Below are positions 49,392 to 57,666 of a stretch of DNA of 64,000 bases, piece by piece. The stretch spans positions 1,441,716 to 1,505,715 of the forward strand of contig NZ_KQ033913.1 of the NCBI RefSeq assembly GCF_000969835.1, written 5' to 3'. This DNA is from Parabacteroides goldsteinii DSM 19448 = WAL 12034 (GTDB taxonomy: Bacteria; Bacteroidota; Bacteroidia; Bacteroidales; Tannerellaceae). Every line of letters starts with the position of its first letter. The first letter of the stretch is position 1. Position numbers and translations under genes: made by a program. Under the pieces are notes generated by a model. That model made no database searches. It saw nothing but the letters and a program-made list of their open reading frames with translations, and was not told where the DNA came from.

Positions 49392-50198
49392 TTATCTCCA
49401 TTCCGTCGGAATCTCCCCCGTATGCCTGCGGAACCAACGCGAGAAAGTGTCGTGGTTGGCAAATCCCAGCATCGTTGCAATCTGCGAAGGACGCAGACGG
49501 GTTTTCGATAACAGGTCTTTTGCTTCCAGCAATACGAACTCACTAATCCACTCGGCCGCAGAGATACCGGCTCCTTGCTTACACCGGATATTCAACTCTT
49601 GCGAAGTGATTCCTAATTTCTCTGCGTAAAAGTACGCAGGAGAATGGTGATATCTACTAATTAGTGTCGCAAATTGTTGGAAAAAGAGTGAATTTTCTGT
49701 TTTCGGCGTATCAGATACCGCTTTTCCCTGTTGTAAATTTATAATCAGAGCTCTCAGGAGAGATTCGACCACCTTCGCACGCATCTCTTTCATCTGTTCT
49801 ATTTGCGATTCGACAAGGTGCAGATAGATTTTTGTCTCCTCGATTTCGTCGGAAGGAATATCGCGGTACACGAGACGCTGACGGTTAATCAACAACTCTT
49901 CGGACACATAAACAATTATTCCGGAAAACCGGGTGCTGGGAAAGGCTTCGACCGCTGTCACGTCGTCACTGGCAGCGAGCAAAAGTTGTCCGGCCGATAC
50001 ATCGTATGTATGGTGCAAGGCTTTACAGGTAAAAGTTCCTCCGGTACAGATTACGGCCAGGGTACCCGAGTCCAGAGGTAGCAATTTATAGTCTTCACCC
50101 TCTTTTACATATAGGATTCTCAGCGAACTTTCGAGCTTCAGTTCCGGCGTTGATACGGAATTATACAAATCAACAGGTAATATTCTTTCTGCTTTCAT
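49392..50198 (-). CDS. AraC-family regulator (first of a tandem pair)
   Basis: 268 residues if started at MKAERILPVDL (50198); upstream in-frame starts reach 50240. The sensing domain shows TLAVICTGGTFTCKALHHTYDVSAGQLLLA. The double HTH is FYAEKLGITSQELNIRCKQGAG and RPSQIATMLGFANHDTFSRWFRRHTGEIPTEWR; both are intact and the protein ends right after it. It is divergent from the propeller lipoprotein gene across a region with a 40-nt palindrome, which might be its binding site (inference). Confidence 0.87.
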   Translation of the reverse strand: MKAERILPVDLYNSVSTPELKLESSLRILYVKEGEDYKLLPLDSGTLAVICTGGTFTCKALHHTYDVSAGQLLLAASDDVTAVEAFPSTRFSGIIVYVSEELLINRQRLVYRDIPSDEIEETKIYLHLVESQIEQMKEMRAKVVESLLRALIINLQQGKAVSDTPKTENSLFFQQFATLISRYHHSPAYFYAEKLGITSQELNIRCKQGAGISAAEWISEFVLLEAKDLLSKTRLRPSQIATMLGFANHDTFSRWFRRHTGEIPTEWR

Positions 50199-50374
50199 CA
50201 TCATGTCTTTTTGTCTGTAATTTAATTTCCGGGTAAACATAAAAAGGTGTCTTTTAGTTTATTATGTTGGGTGATTTTATCTTTAGTTAAAAAAATAAGA
50301 CATATTCCGAAAAACAAAATCTTTTATCAGTATCGCCTAAAAGTCTTTTGATCATATATCCGATGATTCTTTTG

Positions 50375-50457
50375 TTAGAGGTAGGTGTAAATAAATTTAG
50401 AGGTAGGTCTATTTTCATTTAGAGGTAGGTGTAAATCGATTTACACCTACCTCTAAA
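50375..50457. repeat. Three direct repeats ending in a 40-nt perfect palindrome
   Basis: GAGGTAGGTGTAAAT-type units start at about 50375, 50397 and 50418. The last one with its inverted copy makes a perfect palindrome, 50418-50457, centred on ATCGAT. It lies between divergent genes. Confidence 0.85.
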
Positions 50458-50568
50458 TAAAAAAACATTAGCTCTTTTCATTCTTTTTATCCTAAACAAA
50501 AAAGAATCACTATAGAGAGTTATCTTGATTTTTATTCGGTTCACATACAATGCGACGATTATTTTATG

Positions 50569-50576
50569 TATGTTTG
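50569..50576 (+). promoter_or_regulatory. -7 box of the propeller lipoprotein gene
   Basis: TATGTTTG lies 19 nt before ATG 50596, which favours that start over the in-frame ATG at 50566. Confidence 0.6.
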
Positions 50577-50595
50577 TCACATAAAAATCGTTACA

Positions 50596-51753
50596 ATGAA
50601 ACAAACGAATACAATTCTAGCAATCATTCTGTTGGTGGTATTGGCAGGGTGTGGAGAAAACAAACAGTCAACCGATGATTTAATCACTGTCGACGTATCG
50701 AAAAGCTATCCTAAAAAGGAACTGATTCTTCAGGATTTTATGGATGTGGAATACATTGCACTGGAAACCACCGACGAGTTTCTTACACAAGGTCTGGTCA
50801 AAGATGTAGGAAAAAAATGCTTACTGGTGACAAACAGGAATAACGACGGGGATATTTTTATTTTTGACAGAAAAACCGGCAAAGGAGTAAGAAAGATAAA
50901 CCGGCAAGGCCCAGGAGCAGAAGAATATACAAGGATTAACGAGATTATTCTCGATGAAAGCAATGGAGAAATATTCGTAAAGTCGCCGGGCAATAAAATC
51001 CTGGTGTACGACCTTTACGGAAAATTCAAACGGTGTCTGAACCTGGACTGGGAAGTTTCATCTGTTTTCGATTACGACAAAAATAATTTGATTTGCTATG
51101 ATATGTCAGATTATCATAATAAAGGAAAGGACAGAAGTAAAGCATACCATGTTATTCTATCCAAACAGGACGGAAGCATCACCCGGGAGATTTTTATCCC
51201 TTTTAAAACGATTAACGCACCGATAGCGACCGATGGAAGTAACTTTGTGGCAAGTTATTCTTACCAAATACGCCTGAGCCACGGCCAATGGACACTTATG
51301 GACGCATCAGCCGACACATTGTATAACTACGCACCGGATGGAACATTAAACCCCTTTATCGTAAGAACTCCATCTGCGCATACCATGCAACCCGAAGTTT
51401 TTCTTTATATGGGTATTCATACCGACCGTTATTATTTTATGGAAACCGTTAAAAATGTATTTAATTTTGAAAAGGGTAACGGATTCTATACGGATCAACT
51501 GGTGTACGAGAAGGAAGAAAAAAACCTGTATCAAGTTGCCGTATACAATAATGACTATGCAGAAAAAAGAACCGTGGCTATGACTGCGAAATCAATTAAT
51601 CGCGAAATCGAAAACGTCACCAGTCTAAATGCCTCCCCTCTCGTTGAGATTTACAAGAAAGGCCAACTGAAAGATGGCAAATTGAAAGAAATAGCCTCGA
51701 GGTTGGATGAAGAAGACAATCCGGTAATTATGCTGGTAAAACAAAAGAAATGA
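50596..51753 (+). CDS. Six-bladed beta-propeller lipoprotein
   Basis: 385 residues. Lipoprotein signal [19 protein letters not shown] (lipobox LAGC). The body fits the Bacteroidota 6-bladed beta-propeller family, with blade-like repeats such as [33 protein letters not shown] and [26 protein letters not shown] (NHL-like pattern). The C-terminus is charged ([19 protein letters not shown]). It is probably surface or periplasmic and binds an unknown ligand. It overlaps the acetyltransferase gene by 4 nt. Confidence 0.85.
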   Translation: MKQTNTILAIILLVVLAGCGENKQSTDDLITVDVSKSYPKKELILQDFMDVEYIALETTDEFLTQGLVKDVGKKCLLVTNRNNDGDIFIFDRKTGKGVRKINRQGPGAEEYTRINEIILDESNGEIFVKSPGNKILVYDLYGKFKRCLNLDWEVSSVFDYDKNNLICYDMSDYHNKGKDRSKAYHVILSKQDGSITREIFIPFKTINAPIATDGSNFVASYSYQIRLSHGQWTLMDASADTLYNYAPDGTLNPFIVRTPSAHTMQPEVFLYMGIHTDRYYFMETVKNVFNFEKGNGFYTDQLVYEKEEKNLYQVAVYNNDYAEKRTVAMTAKSINREIENVTSLNASPLVEIYKKGQLKDGKLKEIASRLDEEDNPVIMLVKQKK

Positions 51754-52370
51754 AAACATATCCACGCACAAACGACTTTCAGACTATCTATCTGAACACA
51801 GTCATTACAAACCCCAATATCCTTGTCGGCGACTATACGATATACAACGATTTTGTCAACGACCCGACCCAGTTCGAGAAAAACAACGTTTTATATCATT
51901 ATCCGATCAATAGAGACCGGCTGATAATCGGGAAGTTCTGTTCCATCGCCTGTGGAGCGAAATTCCTTTTCAACAGTGCCAACCATACATTAGATTCCCT
52001 GTCTAATTATACATTTCCCCTATTCTTCGAAGAGTGGGGCCTGGATAAAAAAGACGTCGCCTCTGCCTGGGACAACAAAGGCGACATCGTCGTCGGCAAC
52101 GACGTATGGATAGGTTATGAGGCTGTAATCATGGCAGGCGTACATATCGGAGACGGAGCTGTCATAGCAGCACGGGCAGTCGTCACCAAAGACGTCCCTC
52201 CTTATACCATCGTAGGCGGAACACCGGCCAGGGAAATACGCAAACGTTTCGACGAAGAAACAATCGCCCGGTTGCTGGAATTACAATGGTGGGACTGGCC
52301 CACCGAAAAGATACGCCGTTCTTTACCTTATATCATGGGGAAAAACTGCGGCTCGTTGCTAGACCTATAG
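51750..52370 (+). CDS. Vat/CatB-like xenobiotic acetyltransferase (left-handed beta-helix)
   Basis: 206-residue hexapeptide acyltransferase. Family pieces are [33 protein letters not shown] (the final His matches the catalytic His of Vat enzymes), [34 protein letters not shown] and [14 protein letters not shown], ending with LQWWDWP. This layout is like streptogramin A acetyltransferases (Vat) and type B chloramphenicol acetyltransferases, but many chromosomal members are of unknown substrate, so resistance should not be assumed. It is translationally coupled to the upstream lipoprotein gene by a 4-nt overlap. Confidence 0.88.
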   Translation: MKTYPRTNDFQTIYLNTVITNPNILVGDYTIYNDFVNDPTQFEKNNVLYHYPINRDRLIIGKFCSIACGAKFLFNSANHTLDSLSNYTFPLFFEEWGLDKKDVASAWDNKGDIVVGNDVWIGYEAVIMAGVHIGDGAVIAARAVVTKDVPPYTIVGGTPAREIRKRFDEETIARLLELQWWDWPTEKIRRSLPYIMGKNCGSLLDL

Positions 52371-52385
52371 GTTTTGCGACAGATG

Positions 52386-52604
52386 CTATTCCAGCTCCTT
52401 CGCATAAATATGGATAGTCTGTAATGCGTTTAGGATGGTAGCCGGAATCATTTCCCGGCATTCTATCCTCAATACCTTCTCCCAATTCTCCAAGTCCACA
52501 TGCCATTTGTCGATTTGGGGGAATTGGACGAAAAGCGTTTCGATACGCTTTATATCTTGTTTATTTCTTACGGATGTCCGAAAAATCAAAATATATTTTT
52601 TCAT
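52386..52604 (-). CDS. Small HMA-like hypothetical protein without metal cysteines
   Basis: 72 residues from MKKYILIFRTSVRNKQ (52604); upstream ATGs reach 52631. The pattern is beta-alpha-beta-beta-alpha-beta (IETLFVQFPQIDKWHVDLENWEKVLRIEC), as in heavy-metal-associated ferredoxin-like domains of Bacteroidota, but no CxxC is present, so it probably does not bind copper in the standard way. It is convergent with the acetyltransferase gene (15-nt gap). No function known. Confidence 0.65.
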   Translation of the reverse strand: MKKYILIFRTSVRNKQDIKRIETLFVQFPQIDKWHVDLENWEKVLRIECREMIPATILNALQTIHIYAKELE

Positions 52605-52769
52605 ACACATTAATAATAAATTGGAATGCAAAAGTAGGTTCTATTGCAACCCGGAAAAGACTTATTCGACGAATCACGTCATTTCAGATGACGAAACAAG
52701 GAAAATAAACTACAAACAAAGCCGGAGAAAAACTTATGGCGTTACAGTCCTATTCCATAGACACGTATT

Positions 52770-53156
52770 TCAGACATTCCATGTACTGGATGTTCTATTC
52801 GAATAAATTATAATAACAGCCTGCGGGAGGAAAAGCCAAAAACCGGATACCGGAACAAATATACAACCAGCCACAGTAAAAAGCAACATGCAATAACCCA
52901 AAAACGCAGGAGCCGGTTTTTGCTCTTTCTTTATATAGTATTGAAGTGTCTGCCCCCAAAGTATCAGTACAATCCCACATATCAGGAACCAAAAGGCAAA
53001 ACCACGCTCATAATCTTCTCCTACCGAATCGGCCAATCCATCTCCCAACATTTTATCCAAAGCATCTTTTCCGATAAAGAATGCATAAATTGTATGGATA
53101 ATCCCTGTCCATGTCAGGAATGTTCCGCTATACTTCCAAAGCTTCATGTTCACCAT
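52770..53156 (-). CDS. DUF6463-like four-helix membrane protein
   Basis: 128 residues with four predicted helices: FLTWTGIIHTIYAFFIG, FAFWFLICGIVLILWGQT, FLGYCMLLFTVAGCIFV and FWLFLPQAVIIIYS. It fits the small membrane family I believe is DUF6463. A divergent promoter is shared with the AraC gene at 53253. Function unknown. Confidence 0.8.
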   Translation of the reverse strand: MVNMKLWKYSGTFLTWTGIIHTIYAFFIGKDALDKMLGDGLADSVGEDYERGFAFWFLICGIVLILWGQTLQYYIKKEQKPAPAFLGYCMLLFTVAGCIFVPVSGFWLFLPQAVIIIYSNRTSSTWNV

Positions 53157-53182
53157 ATTTTATATTTAACTCTTACACGCTG

Positions 53183-53211
53183 CAAAGATAGATACTGCAA
53201 TTTTTTGGCAA
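53183..53211 (-). promoter_or_regulatory. Promoter of the DUF6463 gene
   Basis: Minus-strand TTG (53209-53211), 18 nt, then TATCTTTG (53183-53190). It overlaps the plus-strand promoter of the AraC gene. Confidence 0.6.
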
Positions 53212-53234
53212 TTGAAAATTAAGCCATACTTTTG
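53204..53234 (+). promoter_or_regulatory. Promoter of the AraC gene at 53253
   Basis: TTTG (53204-53207), a 19-nt spacer, then TACTTTTG (53227-53234), an exact consensus match. A TTG that could start the gene sits inside the -7 box, which argues for ATG 53253. Confidence 0.7.
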
Positions 53235-53252
53235 TCCAAAAGCGACAAATAT

Positions 53253-54284
53253 ATGTTTATCACAGCAGGTCTATTGAATATGCTTCTAAAGCACTTCGGA
53301 ACGACACAAGCAGAAATCTCAGAAATATTAACAGGCTTAAAGTATGATTATGCCATTCTGCAAAATCCGGCATCTCTAATCGACGCAAACATACTGGGTG
53401 TATATCTGGAACATATCGTTAAAAAGACAGGTAATACCAGAATAGGCCTGGAAACCGGATTTCTACTGCCATTCGTCCTGACCGGGAGCTTCTTCAATAT
53501 CTATAACCAAAGCAAGACCGTACGGGAGATTTTTGAGAATGAAAACCCGTTCGACCCGGCAATCAATAACATATACGCATTTGAAACGAAAGAAGACGAA
53601 AACAATTTCTCCCTCGAAATATCCCTGGACTCGCAGTTTAAACAGTCCTACCCGGTCGCATCACAACAATGGATTGAAATGCAATGCGGCTTTTTCCTTC
53701 AATATGCCTACAGTTTTACAGGAAGGTTCCTGCATCCAATACGCGTATATTCCATGTACGAGAAAGAAGGGACAAAAGACAAACTGGAGGAATACCTGGG
53801 TTGCCCCGTCATATTCAATCATGACAAACTTATTCTTATTTTCAATAAATCAGTCCTGGATTTACCAATCGTCACAGGAAATAAAGAAATGCTTGCCATT
53901 TTTGAAGATTATATGAATGAAATACAAATGCATGAAAGCGGTCAAAACAACAGTCTCTCCAGAACTGTCCGTCGCTATCTCATGCACAGCCTCTCCAACA
54001 GTAGCCTGTCTTTAAAAGATGTCGCGGAGAAATTCAATATGAGTGAACGCAATATCCAAAGAAAACTAAAGGCAGAAGGGACCTCCTATCAAAAACTCCT
54101 CAACGATTTACGCATGGAATTATCAAAAAAATATTTGAAAGAAAGAATCCCTTTGCCAGAGATAGGTTTCCTACTCGGTTTTGAAAGCCAGAGTGCATTC
54201 AATAAGTTTTTCAAGAAGCATTTTAGAAACCGTCCTTCCATGTTTAATAGTAATAACCAATCTGTTAAAACTAAAATGAAATAA
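53253..54284 (+). CDS. AraC-family regulator, OruR-like N-terminal domain
   Basis: 343 residues from ATG 53253 (MFITAGLLNMLLKHFG); an earlier TTG (53232) lies in the -7 box and is unlikely. The N-terminal 200 residues resemble the arabinose-binding-type domain of OruR-like regulators (LIDANILGVYLEHIVKKTGNTRIGLETG). The C-terminal double HTH is SLKDVAEKFNMSERNIQRKLKAEGTSY and PLPEIGFLLGFESQSAFNKFFKKHFRNRPSMF, both complete. It is divergent from the DUF6463 gene, a probable target, and is the last ordinary gene before the island remnant. Confidence 0.88.
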   Translation: MFITAGLLNMLLKHFGTTQAEISEILTGLKYDYAILQNPASLIDANILGVYLEHIVKKTGNTRIGLETGFLLPFVLTGSFFNIYNQSKTVREIFENENPFDPAINNIYAFETKEDENNFSLEISLDSQFKQSYPVASQQWIEMQCGFFLQYAYSFTGRFLHPIRVYSMYEKEGTKDKLEEYLGCPVIFNHDKLILIFNKSVLDLPIVTGNKEMLAIFEDYMNEIQMHESGQNNSLSRTVRRYLMHSLSNSSLSLKDVAEKFNMSERNIQRKLKAEGTSYQKLLNDLRMELSKKYLKERIPLPEIGFLLGFESQSAFNKFFKKHFRNRPSMFNSNNQSVKTKMK

Positions 54285-54288
54285 TTAT

Positions 54289-54410
54289 ATGAGAATCTGT
54301 ATTGCACAAATTGAAGCGATACTCCCCCATGTGTGATTCCTTTTGGCAAAACAGAAGGTCTGTTGATTTATGATACTCAAACCAAGTCATCGACATGCAA
54401 CGAGGGTAAA
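54289..54410 (+). pseudogene. Possible NifX/FeMo-cofactor-domain fragment, frameshifted
   Basis: ATG 54289 gives MRICIAQIEAILPHV and then a stop. The next frame gives IPFGKTEGLLIYDTQTKSSTC before stopping. Together they look like the start of a small dinitrogenase iron-molybdenum cofactor-type domain (usually about 120 residues), broken by one frameshift and truncated. The family resemblance is weak and from memory; it may be chance. Confidence 0.3.
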
Positions 54411-54474
54411 TGTTAAAAATGCGACTTTGAGGAAAAATAATAATATTTCCATGAGGTTATAAAAAAATAAATTG

Positions 54475-54570
54475 TATATTTGCTGTTGAAAAACGTAAAT
54501 TTTTTCATAGTTAAGGTTTTGGTTAATAAGAGATGGCCCGCTTGTGAAAGCAGACCATTTCGTTTTTTTA
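54475..54570 (+). ncRNA. Candidate small RNA: promoter plus terminator without an ORF
   Basis: TATATTTG (54475-54482) is a good -7 box. About 50 nt later a hairpin (54533-54558: ATGG.C.GCTT pairing with AAGC.G.CCAT, GTGA loop) is followed by a run of seven T (54563-54569). The transcript would be about 80 nt. No -33 match was checked beyond eye, and no known RNA family is recognised. Confidence 0.35.
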
Positions 54571-54713
54571 TACCTACCCATCATTTTCCTGTTATTCCAT
54601 AGCTGCAAAATGGAACATACTGAAACCCTGTTAGGTAAAACACTGTAAATCAAATCTATTTTTACTTGTTTTTTGCTGTAATCCAACTAAAAGGTGGACT
54701 GAAGGGAAAAAAG

Positions 54714-54783
54714 AAATCCCCAATAGTGATTGACTATCAGGGATTTACTTTATTTTTCATCTTGTTTCAGTGATCCGCCTGGG
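54714..54783 (-). repeat. Displaced tRNA-Lys 3' end and terminator (att copy)
   Basis: Aligned without gaps to 59684-59753, 59 of 70 bases agree, and the last 22 (54762-54783) are identical, covering the tRNA acceptor and TpsiC start plus 3' flank. The terminator stem is kept by compensatory changes (ATAGT/ACTAT here, ATAAT/ATTAT at the tRNA). This is the expected scar of integration into the tRNA gene. Confidence 0.85.
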
Positions 54784-54861
54784 ATTCTCCAAAGAGAGTT
54801 ACCACGCTGATATTTAAAACTTTATATTTTTTGCTTCAAGCATATCCCATGATTTATCCCA

Positions 54862-55317
54862 CTAATTTGCTACGCGCTTTTGCCGTAGTTTGCTCATGAA
54901 GGCAACCAATATGGCAACCATGCAAGCAATAGCCAATATCTTCCCGGTGAAAGCGGATCCAAAGTCATAAACGACGGAGTATGGTTGAAATCCGAAAAAA
55001 GGACTTGCATCGCAATCATAATTCCACTTGTCAAGAGTCCGATTACCACCAACGCCAGAAGTGAGTAACGCCAATCTCTACGAGTCATAAGTTTGAATCG
55101 TAGTCGCTCCACAAAGGTCTCTTTTGTGAATTTGCCCCCTTCTTTGCGAAGCATCATCACGCCGGCAATAATAAGTGGAGTGAAAACTCCAAGCCCTCCG
55201 CAAATAAACCAGAAGATAATGGACTCCAATCCGGTAACTTCCGAAAGAAACGGAATGCACAAGTGGGTCATCACCCCCAAAAGCATGGCTGTAACTGTCA
55301 TCTGTGGAGTTTATTAA
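54862..55317 (-). pseudogene. Truncated CPBP-family intramembrane protease-like gene
   Basis: The minus strand from 55301 reads a CPBP-type N-terminal part: GLESIIFWFICGGLGVFTPL, KFTKETFVERLRFKLMTRRDW, then PGRYWLLLAWLPYWL, the point where relatives continue with the EExxxR catalytic helix. Here it ends PS-stop at 54894. A second frame (54862-55074) also has a hydrophobic tail ending in KLRQKRVAN. The catalytic glutamates are absent, so it is non-functional. Its 5' end joins a fragment of another gene at about 55317. Confidence 0.6.
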
Positions 55318-55758
55318 TCCATCTTTTATCATATCCGTAAAGTCCTCTTTCCCAAGCTGTAGTGCATACTTTTGCAGAGACAAATGATTATCCACCAAAG
55401 TTGAAATATCTTTAGATAAACAGGAGTACAAAACTCCCGGCTTGAATTTTATTGAAAATTCATGGGTTCCGGGAGCGTGTATTACAGTGATCGCTTCTGT
55501 TAAGCTACCAGATATCTTATCACCCGATGTATCAATTATACCATGTTCACGATGTACTTTGAATGTCTGACTACTATCGGAGATATAAATTGAAACTAAG
55601 ATATTTGCATTGGGCAAAGCCACAAGTGAAAATGGAGTTATAGAATTGTTAGGAGTACATATTTCAAAATAATACTCAACAATATCCTTTAATTCAAAAC
55701 AAGGATATTTAATCTCTACCTGTTCTTCATCTTCAAATATGACTTTACTCTTTACCAT
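55318..55758 (-). pseudogene. AraC-type (DUF6597) regulator, N-terminal fragment
   Basis: From ATG 55758 the frame reads a DUF6597-like sensing domain (CFELKDIVEYYFEI, FSLVALPNANILVSIYI, HAPGTHEFSIKFKPGVLYSCL) for about 146 residues. The double HTH is missing. Past about 55317 the same frame runs out-of-phase through the CPBP fragment to 55078 and looks meaningless. The two halves of a 226-codon open frame thus come from different genes joined by deletion. Confidence 0.6.
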
Positions 55759-55760
55759 GT

Positions 55761-56693
55761 TTATTTAGTTAGGTGATATAATACCTGAATACCAAGCCCG
55801 AATGTCATCATTCGCTCTTTTTTGTTGGTTAATAGCTGTTGTGTCCAATCAAGCAATCCACCGTCAGCAATTTCAATAGTATTGCCGCCGATCACTATTT
55901 GCTGCTTTATTCTGAAACCATGGTAATAGTTATTATCATGTTCCGGTGCTATAACCAAGACCTCAAGATTACTATTCTTTTCCCGGACATACGATATTGA
56001 TTCCATTATAAGCGGGCTTTGACTGTCATAGCCTTTACATGGAATAATCTCATAATATATTTTTTCCACACCGTAACTTTTACATATTTCATACGATGTA
56101 GTTAAATGTTTTAATAGTTCTTCTTTCTCAAAATTAAAGCTACCAGTATCTCTACCACATGAAATAAGGGCAAGAACAGTAAAATGAGGAGTGAAATTAG
56201 GATTATTAAATACCTGTGTCCTTATTACCCGTGAAATGTTGCTGTAATTATAGGTTTTGTTATCTAATTCTCCTTTTTTCTTTAACGATGCGTAATGTAA
56301 TGCTATTGCATTCGTCGGGTCTGCCTGTACTTCTGTGTTTCTTAAAGAAGTGAGGACTTTTTTCTGATCTACTGTTGCTATAACACTACTTGTCCCAAAC
56401 TGAGCGACCGGGGAAAGTTCTATGGGTTCAAATCCTCTACCTGCTATTAATTTATAGCACCGTAATTCATTTTCTTTATATTCTAAAACATCTTCTAATA
56501 AGGCGGGCTTAACAAGCTTGTTGCCCTCATATTTACTTAGTAAGGACGAGGGAGTTTCCTGCTGAACACGCTTGTTAAAAACGTCCAGTAAAACAGTGTT
56601 CAGTTCCGACCCGCTTAATTCATCGGACAACACTTTAGCTATATCCTGCAAATCTAATTTACTAATAATGTGATCGCTTATATCTTTTTTCAT
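55761..56693 (-). CDS. Unrecognised 310-aa protein with class II aminoacyl-tRNA-synthetase-like C-terminal pattern
   Basis: Intact gene in the island. I do not recognise a named family. The mid-part reads GRGFEPIELSPVAQFGTSSV and VDQKKVLTSLRNTEVQADPTNA. A stretch ISRVIRTQVFNNPNFTPHFT resembles class II motif 2, and DNNYYHGFRIKQQIVIGG, IEIADGGLLDWTQQLL and MTFGLGIQVLYHL resemble the late substrate loop, GGRYD and motif 3 of HisRS/HisZ (usual GLDYYTG, GGRYD, GxGxER). Several key residues differ, and no tRNA-binding domain is present, so synthetase activity is doubtful. It starts 2 nt upstream of the truncated AraC fragment and has a plausible minus promoter (TACCTTTG, 56828-56835). Confidence 0.6.
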   Translation of the reverse strand: MKKDISDHIISKLDLQDIAKVLSDELSGSELNTVLLDVFNKRVQQETPSSLLSKYEGNKLVKPALLEDVLEYKENELRCYKLIAGRGFEPIELSPVAQFGTSSVIATVDQKKVLTSLRNTEVQADPTNAIALHYASLKKKGELDNKTYNYSNISRVIRTQVFNNPNFTPHFTVLALISCGRDTGSFNFEKEELLKHLTTSYEICKSYGVEKIYYEIIPCKGYDSQSPLIMESISYVREKNSNLEVLVIAPEHDNNYYHGFRIKQQIVIGGNTIEIADGGLLDWTQQLLTNKKERMMTFGLGIQVLYHLTK

Positions 56694-57086
56694 TTTTTCT
56701 TAATACTATATAAATGTTCATCAACTATTTGTCCCTCTTTTATAACCGAGGACTTAATAATGGCTTCCTTTTCAAAACCTGTTTTTATTTTGTAATCGTA
56801 TCATTTTAATGTACTTATTGTTTTTTGCAAAGGTAATCTCATATGTCATGTCAATAAGTGTAAAAATGAATCAATCTGCTAATTCTTTTTTAATAGCCTA
56901 ATCATTAATCAAATTGTTCTAATAGTTAATCCTGAATTTTATCTTTTAGTTCTTTTTTTAATTCTGATGGAATATCATTCCAGTGTAAGTTTAATAGAGC
57001 TCCTTCTAAAGAATAGAGATAATAGCACACAGGTATAGTCTTTTCAGGATGTTGTTCACGTATCTTTAATTTCGGCAATACTTATT
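56694..57086. other. 393-nt AT-rich gap
   Basis: It contains the likely -7 box of the synthetase-like gene (56828-56835) and nothing else recognised. Confidence 0.5.
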
Positions 57087-57479
57087 CTACAATGATTCAA
57101 TAGATCGCTTTAAACATCTAATCGGTACCCAACCTTCCTTGGTTGAATTTTCTTTTCGACACCATAACCAACCATTTAGGCATCTTGAGCCGATTACTAT
57201 CTCGTCTTGATTTACTGGTAACTCATAAGCAGAATAGTCTTCTAATGCAATAGCTATTTGCCGTTCATTCGGTAAGGTCTCACATACATTCAAAATTTGT
57301 ATAGGTACCCAACCTGTCATTCCATTGCCCGCTATACACCAAACCCAATTTACCCATTCCGGATCAGTTTCTTTTATAGCTAAATTGACTACAACTTTTT
57401 CATCTTTCTTTAATATAATAGGATTTTCATAGCTCTCAACCCATTTGCACACAACAATATATTTATCTAAATATTTCAT
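57087..57479 (-). CDS. Tandem SH3-domain protein
   Basis: 130 residues that are two bacterial SH3-like repeats: residues about 8-60 ending NGMTGWVPIQIL and about 70-124 ending STKEGWVPIRCL, each with the ALEDY/GWVP pattern of SH3 (repeat 2: ALEDYSAYELPVNQDEIV and GWLWCRKEN). There is no signal peptide, which is unusual because bacterial SH3b proteins are often exported. A ligand cannot be deduced. Promoter TAACTTTG at 57620-57627. Confidence 0.75.
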   Translation of the reverse strand: MKYLDKYIVVCKWVESYENPIILKKDEKVVVNLAIKETDPEWVNWVWCIAGNGMTGWVPIQILNVCETLPNERQIAIALEDYSAYELPVNQDEIVIGSRCLNGWLWCRKENSTKEGWVPIRCLKRSIESL

Positions 57480-57666
57480 TATCTTGTTATTAAGTTGTTT
57501 TCAATAGTTGCTTTTATATTTTTAGCGATTTCTTTAATCACCGTTTATCTTTAACTTCATCCTTACTGGTTATTACATAAAGTATTGACAGTTGCTTTAT
57601 GCTATATAATTCCATGCCGCAAAGTTAAAACATAGAGTTTTTCAAAAATAGGAAAAATCGGACATT

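Larger units (their letters stand above)
50241..50595. promoter_or_regulatory. 355-nt divergent regulatory region
   Basis: No gene is seen. It holds three direct copies of a TTAGAGGTAGGT unit at about 22-nt spacing, a 40-nt palindrome formed by the third copy and an inverted copy, and the -7 box TATGTTTG at 50569-50576 for the lipoprotein gene. Confidence 0.65.
54285..54861. other. Non-coding left edge of the island
   Basis: It holds a short degraded reading (54289-54410), a candidate small RNA (54475-54570) and the displaced tRNA-Lys 3' end copy (54714-54783). No intact gene is seen. Confidence 0.6.

Noticed and set aside
52386..52604. Copper chaperone
   Set aside because: The fold pattern is HMA-like but no CxxC is present.
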